Shown: positions 21,627-33,091 of the stretch, in pieces
How the letters are laid out: every line of letters starts with the position of its first letter
Numbering within the stretch: the first letter of the stretch is position 1
Source of the DNA: Diplolepis rosae
Taxonomy: Eukaryota; Arthropoda; Insecta; Hymenoptera; Diplolepididae
Assembly (NCBI GenBank): GCA_030998225.1
Contig: JAPYXD010000754.1
Location: forward strand, 2,914,001-2,978,000
Length of the DNA stretch: 64,000 nucleotides
Direction: 5' to 3'
Notes under the pieces: generated by a model
What the model saw: only the letters and a program-made list of their open reading frames with translations
The model's database searches: none
Told to the model about the DNA's origin: nothing
Made by a program: the position numbers and the translations under genes

Positions 21627-22930
21627 CAAAAATTTTCTATACTGGAAGGTTGAACAAGTAATTCTTATTAATTTCTATCTAGTAAAACCGAAAACAAAGT
21701 CCCAAATTACTTAGCTTTCGGGTAAATTGGATCTAGAGGGGTAAAACGGCTCATGTGTAAAATATGAAGACTGAAATTGTGAACAGTTGTCTTCTTTATT
21801 TTTGGATCTGGAATCAAAATATAAATCAAGCAATATTCATTCAGTTAAGCGTAGATTTTTAAAATTGGATCTCTTACTGGAAAAAATGGATACTTAGGGT
21901 TATAACATCTTAAACACTCAATTATGTGATAACTTTCTATAATGCCAATATTCTATGTTGAAAAATCAAAATAATTTAATGAAAAGGGAAAGAATGCAGT
22001 CACTGCGGCTATTTCAAGCTTGAAAATAAAATAAATAAATAATCTTTGGCATTCGCGTAAAGTCCGAGGCAATTGTATTGGATGAAATGGCCAGACTGCT
22101 CTCATTCATAAAAGCCACGAGTGGTACAGCAATTTTTTTGAGGCTACAACAACATTCCAATATTTGCAGCTGGACAGCGTTTGCTTTTAATTACTCGCCT
22201 GGGATTTGCTTTTGGTTACGCGTTTGTTCTCTCCTAAAGGGGATTTGGTATTCACAATGGCATTATGTCAATGACAGGTATCGAGAATTCGAATTCTAGT
22301 TTGGTGTCTAAATTTTCGTGCAGAATGATAGAAATTGTGATATTTTATAGTATGTATATCTAAAGTCTTCTCAATCTGAAGTTTGAGATATTCTCAGAAT
22401 TGCAATTTGCGGTAAGTTCGACCGCAAATATCTCCCTGAGGCGTAACATCGGTCCATCGACTGCGATTGGCTGTGTCAGTGCGACCCATAATGGACAATT
22501 GGAAAAGTCGCTTAAGCGTTAAATAGCAGGTGGTTGCCCTATACGTGATGGGTTTTAGAACTGCAGGGATTTAAGCCAGGTCGATTTAACGACAGGAAAT
22601 TAATGAAACAGTTTTATGAGTCTTTATTCGCGCGATATGCGCTTTAACAAATTCCTTGCATCCTTGATGTTTCAGAGATTTTTGCAGTTTGTGAATCCAA
22701 TAAAAGAGTTTTTTGGTCCAGTACCATTTTAATATTGAAAAACTTTGGTCTAATAAATCAATTGTTCACCCAAAAAAAAATTTCATTCAAATTAATTAAA
22801 GAAATCACCTTTTTATAGCCTTTTTTAAATTGAAGAAATTATTTAATTAACATTATTTATTTGATTTAAAAATATTGATTTGAGGGAAACATAATATCAA
22901 CAAAAACTTTAGAAATAATTTATTTAATTC
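21627..22930. other. Mostly unique sequence, no supported gene
   Basis: A less AT-rich patch at ~22420-22600 stands out but holds no long frame. The 73-codon frame at 22078-22299 has no motif I recognise. Confidence 0.45.
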
Positions 22931-22934
22931 AATA

Positions 22935-23796
22935 TTTTTATTTTTTGAGTTTAGACATTCCATATAATTTTTGCCATGTTTAGTACCTTTATTTAGAAAG
23001 GCTTTGGGTTCTTTTTTAAAATTCCAGCACCTCTATATATTTTTAAACTACAAATTTTGAGTTTTTTAGGTATTTGTTTTGAACATTTTTTTACTTTGAA
23101 TAACATTTTTGTTTTTTAACCAATTGTCATGATTCTTTTTTAATTTCGTTCCTTACGATGGAAATATGAAATATGGAAAATAAGGTAAAATGACTGAAAA
23201 AAAGTTACAAATAAATTAAAATAAAAAATAAAAAAAAATATCCCAAAATATTTTTAAAAAAATTTTGTTGTTATTTTTTTAGCTAGAGTGCTATTCATAC
23301 CCAAAAATATTGATAATATAACAAAGAATAAGTATGGTAAAAATTTCAATAGCCTGTGTCTAATACTTTAGATTTTATTTACACCCACTATTTCAACGAA
23401 CACGGATAATCACAACTTGCGGAAAAGGGTGTTTAAAGTAAAGTCTTAGAGGCAGGCAGCCAACATTGTGTTGCTAAATCATATATGTATATACAGAAAG
23501 GCAATATATATATTGTGTTCTTATAGGGATACCTCTAATATACTATTTTCCATATAATTCAGAAATATTAGAAAATAAATAAACACACTATTTTGTGTAA
23601 AAAGCTAATTTTCGCTAAAAACGCATTATTCGTAAATCGTAGTAACTTTTAATTTATTTGTCCAAAAGAAACAAATCAGATTGCCCTGAAAATTTACACA
23701 CATACTCAGAATAGTATAAAGAATAAAAAAATAACATTTTTGGAAAATGTCAAAAAAATCAAAAATATACCAATTAAAGGTGGCGGATCCACTTAA
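22935..23796. mobile_element. TTAA foldback relative (GGATCCGCCACC family), truncated
   Basis: The segment from TATTTTTATTTTTTGAGTTT to about 23250 matches one arm of the foldback at 49352-50000, including GTTTAGTACCTTTATTTAGA. The right tip is AAAGGTGGCGGATCCACTTAA at 23776-23796. The left tip with TTAAGGGGATCC is missing and the middle has diverged. Confidence 0.65.
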
Positions 23797-24018
23797 ACAA
23801 AGACAATTTTTTCTTTAAATCGAAGAAAATATTTCCGTCAATCACATTACACATATACTTATGCGACTGCGTAGATATTTATTTCTTAAATTCAAAGAAA
23901 TAAAACAATCAAGAAATTTCTTCAAATCAAAGAAACTTTTCTTTAACCGTATATCAATGCACAAATTTGTTTGATTCAAAGAAATTTTTTTGGAATCATA
24001 GAAACATTTTTCTGGGTG
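23797..24018 (-). mobile_element. CACCCAGAAAAA word-repeat element, copy 1
   Basis: The right end reads TTTTTCTGGGTG, so on the minus strand the element starts CACCCAGAAAAATGTTTC. The interior is built of TTTGAATC/AAAGAAA words on both strands and contains ACTGCGTAGATATTTATTTC. The copy at 58446-58778 aligns in opposite orientation, including ACAAATTTGTGCATTG and GCGCAGTCGCATA/TATGCGACTGCGT. It abuts the TTAA element on its left. Confidence 0.65.
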
Positions 24019-26065
24019 TTAGTTCGGATTCACTTGATGCAGGCAAGCAGCTTTTAAGATTTTATTTTCAAAAATTATACAATGGTTAGAATCGATTTGA
24101 TATTCTTTTTATCGCACATTATGGACATTTGCCAGATGATTCAAGACAGGATAGAAATTTGATACTTGATACTGTGGGATTAAAAGAGAAAGATGAGTAA
24201 CGAAGCCGGTTGTAAACGGATAAAAGAGGAAAAGGAAGAGTTGAGGAGGGGGGGGGGGGGGGTTGCTAAACGAGAGTCTTCCTTATAGGTAGCCAAGCAA
24301 GTATTTAACTTGTAACTACATCTGGGAATTCAGCGATCCATCTTTACTCTCTCAACAAAAGCAGACTTTACAAGGATTCGAAATACAGAAAAAAGAAGAG
24401 ACTTTAATTCGACTTGAAAATTAGTTGGAGCAGAAATATATGTTTAAGATGACGATTTTTTTCCTATATAAAGCTGATGAATGTTGCGTCAATGTTCTAG
24501 TTTCGACGAATGAGTAACAGGAAATGCAGATGGCATTTTTAATCGGAGGGTCTATAATTCTGAGGAATGAGTAACGTGATCGATTATGACGTGTCAGGGA
24601 GCCCATAATTTTAACGACACTGTTCATTGTAATCCCCTTGAGCGCAAAACTCGTATGAAAATCAACCCTACTTCCGAAACTTGAGGGATAACTTCCGGTT
24701 CGTTAAACCGTAAACGAGAGATCCCAGTTTTAGTCAGATTTTTGGTTTATTGATAAATTAATTCCCCTTTGGATATTTGAAGCAATTAACTTTTTTAAGG
24801 TTGACTTAGTTTCAAATTTAGTCACGAATAAATTTCTTTATTTAAGATTATGTGCATACATGCTCTGGGTATCAATGTTCAAAACAATAAAGTACTATAA
24901 ATTATTGGTTTTATTAAAATGCATAGCGTGGACGAGAAATATCAATTTTAGTCAGATCTTAGCTTGATGGATTTTAATTCCCCTTTATGTACCGTTTTTA
25001 GGATAGAATTGATTTTAAATTAAAATTATGTGCATTTATATGATTTGAGTAATGTCAAAAACAGGGAAAAAAGTATGAATTATTCTTCAGTAAAAAATGT
25101 ATTCTTTACATTGTATTTGAATGTTTATTGGATTATATTATTTTCATTATTATGAATACTTTTCTGCGAATGTTATTTGTAAGGACTGATTTATTAATAC
25201 AATGCTTGAAAGCAACATTATACAGTAGTATATTTTGTACCCAGTGAACTTTTATGCATTTCATCGAGCGTTGTATTCTCATAATTTTTTGTGCTTTTCT
25301 TGTATTTCTTCTTCTTGAATAGCAATGAAAATAAACTGCATGTCACAGTACATGTCCATTTATGGTACAGCACATCTGTTTCAATAATATTTACCAAAAC
25401 TGCCGCTGCAGGATTCCAATGCAAACATTGTAAAGCTGCACTGCGCGATAGGTTTCATGTCAACAAGTGTTGTCTTTACTGTGACATATTTTTATTTTTT
25501 TATTTGTAGGTGTTTATTAGTTAATGTTGCTCTGGATAAAGTTTCGGTAAGGAATTTAATCTGAACAAGTCCTAATCATTTAAAACCAATCAAAAATTTT
25601 TTTTTAATCATCTTCGGTACAAATCTTTTGAAAATCAATCCGATCCATTTCGGATCAATCCAAATTAACCCGATTTGATCTATACCGAATTTTCGATCCT
25701 AATGAACCCGAGATCGTAATCTAAAACTTTAGCCTGGGTGGTAATAGAAGTTTTAATGATTTTGCTTTTATTCTCTCATAAATATAGATCATCAAAAACA
25801 TCATAAGAAGTAATTTTTTCAAGACAATTTGAACCTCTGTTCTTTCGCAATCATTGCAAAACAAACGGAAGAAAAGTTTTCGAGAAAAACCCGTTTGAAA
25901 TTACAAATGCATAATAACTGAGCCCGTGTGTTGCTTCGCGTTCATGACTATAAAATGAACAATTTTTTGAATTCCAAAAATAAATCCGCAGCATATGAAA
26001 AGAAAGATTGATATTTTTCATAAATGCAACAATAAAAAAATTGCTTTTTTTATTACCTAGTCCTC
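24019..26065. other. Unique-looking sequence with poly-G run
   Basis: No element ends or credible gene. Contains a 15-base G homopolymer at 24248-24262, followed by a less AT-rich stretch to ~24720. Open frames at 24421-24627, 25218-25424 and 25291-25509 are short and overlapping. Confidence 0.5.
24248..24262. repeat. Poly-G homopolymer
   Basis: Fifteen G residues in a row on the plus strand, in an otherwise very AT-rich region. Confidence 0.9.
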
Positions 26066-26773
26066 TTGAGGAGGTTCGACGGTGACTAAGAAGCCCTTGG
26101 AAAACTTAATTAATTAGCACTTTAAAAAATGTTGTAGCTGATATTTAATACATATTATTAAAGATTCTGTTTTTTCCAAGTTTACTCTTTAAAAATTATC
26201 GGATTTAAAGGAATGATGCCTTTTTTTTTCTTTAAGCATTTTCATAAAACTCCACCATTATAGATTTTAAAATTAATTTCTCAATTTTTACCTGGTAATC
26301 AGAAATTTTGAAAAATTGAATAAGTTTCATAATAAAATGGCTGTAGTTAGAAAATGAGAGATTAATTAAAAAATTTAAGATGGTAGAGTTTTCTAAAAAT
26401 ATTAATAGATAGATGTTTTTTACATTCTCGTCATGGATGAGAAGGTATTGGTTTTATGTGAAAAATGACTTTCGAAATTTTCATCAAATCTTTACGTTTT
26501 GAGACCCCCTGAGTCAGAAAAAATGGTTTTTACGAAAGTGTCTGTCTGTCTGTCTGTAGGTCGTGTGCGGCATAACTCTGGACAGAATTATCAGATTGAA
26601 TTAAGCTTTGGTACACTTTATCGGAGCCGAAAAAGTAAGGACAAGTTCGTTAACCAGCCACATCCAATCAAAATTGAGGGATGGAGCACTACTTTTGTGT
26701 TTTTGAAAATATATATATATATATATATTCGAGATATGTGTAAATTGGCTTTAGGGTCCAGAAATTATGAAAA

Positions 26774-26832
26774 CTCAGTTCTTACATTCTTTCAAACGTT
26801 TCGACTCAGGTTGGAGTCCTCATCAGTGAGAA
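26774..26832 (-). ncRNA. Hammerhead ribozyme-like motif
   Basis: On the minus strand the core reads CTGATGA (26826-26820), then stem II GACTC-CAACCT-GAGTC (perfect 5-bp stem, 6-base loop), then GAAA (26802-26799). It continues with stem III ACGTT/AATGT (five pairs, one G-U, 6-base loop) and A at the expected cleavage position 26783. One extra G sits between CTGATGA and stem II. Stem I is weak: either TTCT/AGAA with two unpaired bases or CTCA/TGAG with five. The core is convincing, but self-cleavage is uncertain. Confidence 0.5.
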
Positions 26833-26834
26833 TT

Positions 26835-27709
26835 TATTTCTATAAAAAATACAAAGGAGGAATCTTAAGAATTGACCGTGTGACGGATAAACATTGTAGT
26901 AAAAAAGTGATATAAGAATCGCAGGTGTGAAAATAAAATTGGACTAAGTAACTAAATTTGCAATACAGTAAAACTGTAACCAAACTGTACCAAAAAAATT
27001 TTTTTCCATAAAATTGCTAAAAAGAACGTTAAAGAGACATTGTAATACAATGATATAAATGAATTATGCATGTGAACCTATAAAATTTGTCTAAACTGAA
27101 TTGTAATGAACTGTACAGAAAAAAAAATATTTCTATAAGAATACAAATGAAGAAACTTGAACAATTTGAAACTGTGACCGATGAAAAATATGTTAAGAAT
27201 AATGTAAAAGGATTGCAAGTTTGGAATTAAAAAAAATTGGCCTAAATAACTAAATTTGCTAAAAAAGTAAAGGCGTAAAGCCTTAATTTGAAAGAAATAC
27301 TAACAAGAGAGACTTAAAAGTAACACGTGTGACAGATAACAATTTTGGTTATCCGATATGAATGAAATTGTACAAGTGAAACTATAAATGGTATAAACCA
27401 AATGTTAAAAATGTAAAATGTAAGAAAAATGTAAAAAATGTAAAAAAACTTGTACAGAAAAATTTCTTGTAAAAAGACAGAGGAAGAAACTTAAAATCTT
27501 GAATATGTGACCGATGAACATACTGTTAAAAAATGATGTAAAAAAATTCCAAGTTTGACACTATAAAATTGGGCTGAATAACTAAATTTTCGATACAGTA
27601 AAACTGTAACAAAAACTGTACAAAAAATTTTTTCTGTAAAATTACTAAAGAGAATCTAAAAGAATAGCAAGTGTGGCGGATAACATTGTAATAAAATTAT
27701 ATGAATGAA
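26835..27709. repeat. Degenerate tandem array, ~155-bp units
   Basis: A landmark such as GTGACGGATAAACATTGTA recurs in altered form near 26877, 27174, 27330, 27507 and 27672. CTAAATTTGCAATACAGTAA recurs near 26951, 27248 and 27583. Spacing suggests ~155-bp units in pairs of ~300-335 bp. Units are strongly diverged. Confidence 0.55.
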
Positions 27710-28953
27710 ATAATTTTTTGAAAAAATCAAAGATTCCAATCCTGGTTTTTGATAGTGCTCATAAATCTCTACAAATTATCCTTATAACATTTTTTGATTA
27801 AATCAAAATTAGAAATGTTACAGCATATTCAAATTCGAAAAAAGCCAATATCAAAATTCCATTTTCCAGTTAAATTATACGAGATACGAAAAAACGTTAT
27901 GATGCAATATTATTGAATAAATAAAGTCCTACAAATTTGAATTGTAACATTTTTTCATAAGATGCATATTTTTCTTTTTAATTAAAAAAAAAACTATTGA
28001 AAATCCAAAATTCAATTTTTTAACAATAATATTGGAAGTACCAAAAAAACGTAAGAATACAAAGTTGTTCGTTTCAAAAAGATCTACAAATTTTGTCTGG
28101 CGCAATTTCTGAAAAAACATATATTTTTCGTTTCAATTCCAAAAAATACGATAAAAATGAAAAAATTCCATTTTTTAGACAAAATATGTGAAATACAAAA
28201 AAAACGTTTAAATGGAAAATTGTTTGCCTAAATGAGGTCTACAAATTCTGATAAAGAAATTTCGGGACAGGATGTATATTTTATGTTTTGATTTTTAATA
28301 TTGAAAAAATTCGATTTTTTTCACCAAAATATGTGAGATACGAAATAAGCGTTGTTCTGCAAAATCGTTTCCTTAAATAAAGTCTACGATTGTTTTTCCT
28401 TTTTAGATATGTGGAAGAAAGTAAATTCTTTTAATCACGTAATTTATTAAAAAGTTATACTGAAATGTATACAGAAAATCGAGCGCGAAGCGCGAGTGTC
28501 ATGATGAGAATGTGTTCCTTAAGGTCGATAGAGCCTTAAGTAAATTGAATTTCCTGTTTCACTTAAATTCAAAAAGAAATTCAGTGACTTTGAGAAAATG
28601 TGTAATTCACATCATCTGTAATATTATTATAAAATTGGTTTGAGCTTCAGTATCAAAATATAAGAAATAAACTTAAATGTATGCGAAGAGCACAATACCG
28701 AGCGCGAAGCGCGCGATGAGAATGTGCCCGCGAAGCGGGCAGATTTTTTACTTTGGCTTTAGGGTCCAGAAATAAAGTTATTTATAATTTTCTAAAAATG
28801 TTTAAAAAAAAAATGAGCCATCATTCCTTAAAATCTGATAATTTTTAAAGAGTAAACTTGGAATATCTATTAAATATCAACTTAAACGGTTTTTAAAGTG
28901 GTAATTAATTAACTTTTCCAGAGGCTTTCTAGCCATAGTCGAACCTCCTTAAA

Positions 28954-29808
28954 GTTCTACCGAACATCAACACAAAAAAGGAATAGTTAAGCGAGAAACA
29001 CCGTATGGCATACAATATAAAAAAAAACCATACCCAAAATATCAAAAGATTCTTTACAAATATCTAAAATATAAAAACTAATAAAACTATTTTCTTTGTT
29101 TCAGGTAAGATGATTGTGATATAAATCTCAGAAGATGCATTATGCATTGTTCTATCTCAGTGTGATAAAGGATTTAAAGGTAGGGTAATGGAGCGAGGTA
29201 AAGTTTTGAAAAAGTATAGTATGAAATATCTTAATGTCGAATTTAATATGATTCTCATGGGAAGGGAGCAGTTTGCGTACACAATGTATGCAGTTAAGGT
29301 GAAGTGTTTGCAGACGCATGTGCTTGGTAAGCATAACATTGACGCAAAGCTTATGTATACCCATAGAAACCTATAAGGATAACGTCCCATTCTTTCGCGT
29401 ATCTTAATGTTAGGAGGGTGCCATCGTCTCGATGAAAAAGCGATTTTTATCGGTCCCGGGGTACTTAACCTCACACTCTAACCCCTCTGGCACCAGTTCG
29501 GACATTCTCAGCCACGTTAAGGAACTTGCCAAGATGTCAAAGAAGTGCGTATTTTAGTTGAATGAACTTGATCTCGTTATGGGCCCTGAAATTTATTTTA
29601 GGGTTACAGTTTCAGAAACTGATAGATGCACTGGTAAAGGTTTCGTATTAGATTTCGTACCACGGAATATAGGTCGGAATTTCATATTGAAAATTTTTTT
29701 TGAATTCATTCAGATTCATTCAAATTAGATTTTTTGGATTGAGTTGAACTGCTTTTTAAACCTTCGGCTTCAAGGGAAAATCATTCGTTTTCAATTTAAT
29801 TTAACGTC
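28954..29808. other. Unique sequence with a GC-richer patch
   Basis: Between ~29250 and 29560 the base composition is more balanced (GGTCCCGGGGTACTTAACC and surrounding). Overlapping frames of 62-105 codons exist on both strands, none recognisable. It could be conserved non-coding or exon sequence. Confidence 0.4.
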
Positions 29809-30174
29809 TTAAGGCCATGGATCAATCGAACCACGTGACTAAATTATACATTTATTCGTTCATTCAAGATAACTTTTTTAATTTACGAATTATCTTTCTG
29901 AACATTTGAAAAACGTAACAAAAGACAATAATGCGCGTCTGTTAACTTCTTTTTGGTAAAAATTTTGAAAAAAATTCGAAAACTTATCGACAGTCACAGT
30001 TAACTGTAAAAATGTTTACATAATTTTCACTTAAACGAAGTTGACAGACGTTCTCTATCGTGTTTTGTAGTATTTTCCAAATTTTCAGAAAGATATTTTG
30101 TAAAATAAAAAAGATATCTTATAGAAACTTTTACAGGAATTTGGTAACGTGATTTGGTTGGTCCATGACCTTAA
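29809..30174. mobile_element. TTAA-bounded MITE (GGCCATGGATCAA family), copy 1
   Basis: TTAA at 29809-29812 and 30171-30174. Left end TTAAGGCCATGGATCAATCG followed by ACCACGTGAC; the complement of the right end is TTAAGGTCATGGACCAACCA followed by ATCACGTTACC. 366 bp, no frame. A related element lies at 39517-39700. Confidence 0.82.
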
Positions 30175-30235
30175 GGCGCTCGTGCCAATTAAATGGTTAA
30201 GCCAATTTGCATCGAGCGAGATTGCAAGCCTTTTT

Positions 30236-30449
30236 ATGTACTTACAGTTTTGAACGTTCATTGAACGATAACAAACTTTTTTTCTAGAAGAAAATTAATT
30301 ATTATGTTTATATTCAGGGCCCTTTAAATATACAATCGGTCATGAACAATACACTATTTTTTTAATTTTCTGGGACAATAACTAATCATTCAGTTTTCAA
30401 AAAAAAATATTTTCCATCGTTCAAAGAACGTTCAGAACTGTAAGTACAT
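30236..30449 (-). mobile_element. GTACTTACAG MITE, copy 10
   Basis: Identical flanking 9-mers (AGCCTTTTT). Ends and GGGCCCTTTAAATATACAAT core are well kept. Confidence 0.92.
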
Positions 30450-31380
30450 AGCCTTTTTCAGATTGTTTCGGATGCTTAGATTGGCGCGGAATAGGACGGA
30501 ATGAAATACTTTTCGAAACTCTCATCAGTGTGGTTCATTAATTTATCTCTTTTGTCTCTTTTCTGCTACGTCATTGGAATGGGGAAAATTTGAATCCCTG
30601 GGGCAATAAAGACCCCTGTGTAATTAATCTGCTAATGATTCGTTTATCGAGTGTGATTAAATAAAATGTTCTTCGTTTTTATTTGTGATTTTTCTACACA
30701 ATTTTTTAAACATCAACCACTGTTTATTTACCCAGTGGTATTTCCGTTGAAGAGAACCTCCACGAAGTGGCGCCAGCAGGTTTGACGAAGCTTCCCTGGG
30801 GAAAGATGTCGTAAACTTTCACGGGCCCCCTCGTTTAACCTAAAGTTAACTTTCTGCACATGAAAAGCGGGTGTAGGGAGAAGAAACGAGTCACGTTTCC
30901 ATCTGCCGACAAATCGCCAGTAGTGCTAAGCACGTACGACATATAACCCACTTCTATGGGGGTAGGGAGTGGAAATGAGAATGCAAAGCGAGGATGAAAA
31001 TCGTTTCTCTTTTGTGTGTTGCATCGAATGCATTTAGGATAGTCAGAAGGGGAGTGAAACATATAAAAAAGCTACTGTAATTTCCGTCCCCAACAATACT
31101 AAACTTCTTTATAATATATACACTAGTCATGAAAAGTAATATCCGACATGTATTGAGTAACAAAATTTTGTTATTGTGCCGCATGTCCGGACAAAAAAGG
31201 CCAAGAAGTTTACAGTAAAAATTAACTTCATATAGTACATTACGATACTAGTGCGGGAAGTTGGTGATTTTTAAAGATTGTGAGATTTGCAGCACGAGTC
31301 GATGTCCAGTACTGTAACTTATACGAATCGGGAACCACCAACTCGCACATTCATCATTTACTATTTTTTGCAACACTGTA
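30450..31380. other. Unique sequence with a GC-richer island
   Basis: The part at ~30735-31030 is notably less AT-rich than average (for example GAAGTGGCGCCAGCAGG and CACGGGCCCCCTCG). The overlapping 75- and 76-codon minus-strand frames are not recognised. It is a candidate for conserved non-coding DNA or an exon. Confidence 0.4.
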
Positions 31381-31540
31381 TGGGGAGTTCGCACTTAGCG
31401 TACCGAAAAAGGTGCGGAAAAGATAGTGTGCAGGAATAAATATTCCCGCATACTTGAATGTGCGGGAATGTAATTTAGGTTATCAGGAATATGCCATTTC
31501 GCGAACATTTTTCGGTGCGGAAAGTGCAAACTTCCCTTAG
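31381..31540. mobile_element. Small inverted-repeat element
   Basis: GGGGAGTTCGCACTT at the left is answered by AAGTGCAAACTTCCCTTA at the right; the arms continue with CGAAAAAGGTGCGG and TTTTTCGGTGCGG-type words. A second hairpin lies at the centre (ATTCCCGCA / TGCGGGAAT). About 160 bp, with no clear target duplication. Confidence 0.55.
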
Positions 31541-32925
31541 AGTTTTGCAAAAAAAATTTAAACATATGTTTGATAGGATAAAAAAATATATTCGGGAGAA
31601 TCAACCAAACATTTTGAAGCATTTTATTGTCTGTATAATAACGAAGTTCTAGGGTTAAACCAACCAAAATTTTGTTCATTAATAATTATTGATTTTCGTT
31701 TAGACTTATTTTTATGCAGAAATTTTGTCTGTTTGCGATTTACCAAATTCGATAAGGGAGATAACATGTTCCTTTTTCCTCAATTTCCCTTAGGGAAATT
31801 CATAGATAAGGATAGAAACGCGAATGGTAGAAGAGAATTGGTTTACTAGGGCACAAGCTAAGCACCTTTGGGGTAAACCAATATTTCCTGAGTCCAAAAC
31901 TGGTGAAGCTCTTGTTATCTCTCTATTTTGGTATAACAATACACAAGCAGATTCTAAAATTACAGTCAATAATATGCATAGTGAGAGTTTTAATTTCCTG
32001 AACTCAAGCCCTCAGAACTTATTTTCAAGCTTTCATATTTTCTCTATCCTTTCCCCTTCCTATTTGATCCCCATTTTTTAATCTTTATTATTCTTCTTTC
32101 AATATAATAAAAATGCCATCAGCATTATTAGGAAAAAAATTAATATTAAATTTCTCCTGACTCCAAAGGAAGCTTATTAAAGATGCTTTAACAGTGATTT
32201 AAATATCATGCTTATATCTTGCTTGCTGCTCACCCGCATCTGTTGATTCAGTGATGTACAAATAGCTACGGGTATATTCAATTTCTGGATAGCGATGATA
32301 AGTCGACGAAGATGATGTCAATGCGATAAAGGAGAACCGCACTGTTTCTTTTCCGAGAATACTTCTTAATATCGTATCCCCTTTAATCGTAACAGGCTAA
32401 GTCTCTTCACTGTTAGAAACGCAATACCCCTGGGTTCCACACCATATGACACCGGAACGACGAAATATTGCGGTCGACTTGGACGCACACAGTCAAACCA
32501 TCCCGCATCAATGGAATATCAAGTAACACCTTTTGGAAAAAGGAGAGGGAACACCATCTTGCCTCGAGTCCAAAAAGCTCTGTTAAAAGCTCTCTCTCGC
32601 CCTTTCTCGATCTCTCTTTTCCATTATTTCTCGAATCAGAAATTAAAATGGGATTCCTTATATCCAAAAACATTAGCTTCCAAACAGACTATGGAATTCG
32701 TGTAATTTAAAGTGTAAATCTTTATTGTTTTACATTTATCTGTATTCAAATCTGCTTCCTCATATTTCTCTACTTTTTTATATTATAGGGAGAATTTTTT
32801 AAATTAATCTTTATGTCTCGGGTCGAGTTGTTTATTCTGAACAAGTTCATCTCATACTGTTGGAACATTACTTTGAAATTCATGTACTCTTTCACTTCAT
32901 TTAATTGTGATTAATAGTTAATTAA
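31541..32925. other. Unique sequence, no supported gene
   Basis: Short frames at 31824-32081 (85 codons, plus) and 32413-32710 (both strands) lack motifs. The section 32270-32560 is less AT-rich and could be conserved, which I cannot judge from one sequence. Confidence 0.45.
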
Positions 32926-33041
32926 TTAATAATGAAAAATCTTTCTGTGGAAAAAGACTTTTTTGACTGTGCCGGGATTCGAACCCAGGTCTTTCGATTG
33001 CCGGTTGACTGCTCTAACCAACTGAGCTACACAGGCGTCCG
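32926..33041 (-). repeat. tRNA-derived SINE, copy A (minus strand)
   Basis: Positions 33036-32965 on the minus strand form a 72-nt tRNA-like unit. It has the A box TAGCTCAGTTGGTTAGAGC, a loop CCGGCAA in which GGC would be the anticodon, and the B box GGTTCGAATCC. The acceptor strands GCCTGTG/CACAGTC pair in six of seven positions. The anticodon stem pairs poorly and the universal T33 is replaced by C, so it is unlikely to be a working tRNA gene. The following tail (AAAGTCTTTTTCCACAGAAAG) matches the other two copies. Confidence 0.65.
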
Positions 33042-33091
33042 AAATTCCCTTCTTCCGAAACGCAATATAACGAGGTATTTCTGTGGAGAAG

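Larger units (their letters stand above)
26709..27709 (-). mobile_element. 1-kb insertion with hammerhead motif and tandem array
   Basis: In copy 2 of the host (44511-45924), GAAAAT is directly followed by AATTTTTTGAAAAAATC. Here the two are separated by this insert, so the boundaries are precise to a few bases. The left edge is an (AT)n run at about 26709-26728. On the minus strand the order is tandem array, hammerhead-like motif, short spacer, (AT)n end. Hammerhead motifs are known in the terminal repeats of Penelope-like retroelements and in retrozymes. I infer a fragment of such an element, but no reverse transcriptase is present. Confidence 0.55.
26421..28748 (+). mobile_element. Helentron-like (HINE) element, copy 1, interrupted
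   Basis: Starts TACATTCTCGTCATGGATGA and ends GATGAGAATGTG followed by the hairpin GCCCGCGAAGCGGGC and a short AGATTTTTT. The left ACATTCTC and right GAGAATGT are subterminal inverted repeats. A (GTCT)n tract lies near the left end (26541-26557). Subterminal inverted repeats, a GTCT-type microsatellite and a 3' hairpin, without long terminal repeats, are described for Helentron-associated elements such as DINE-1. A second hairpin GAGCGCGAAGCGCG with its own ATGAGAATGTG occurs internally (~28488-28515). A 1-kb insertion occupies 26709-27709. Confidence 0.75.
26066..28953. mobile_element. Long-inverted-repeat element hosting a Helentron-like copy
   Basis: Left arm ~26066-26230 and right arm ~28785-28953 are inverted copies: GAGGAGGTTCGACGGTGACT is answered by TAGTCGAACCTCCTT, and AAGTTTACTCTTTAAAAATT by its complement at ~28838. 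Between the arms lies the Helentron-like copy at 26421-28748. Arm identity is moderate, suggesting age. Target duplication is not clear. Confidence 0.65.

Noticed and set aside
26499..26915. 138-codon plus-strand frame.
   Set aside because: It spans the junction between the Helentron-like copy and the 1-kb insert, including the (AT)n run and the antisense of the hammerhead motif. No domain is present.
28480..28740. Bacterial-like GC-rich hairpins as rho-independent terminators.
   Set aside because: They are the 3' hairpins of a Helentron-like repeat, recurring in three copies; the U-like T-run is part of the element end in a eukaryotic sequence.
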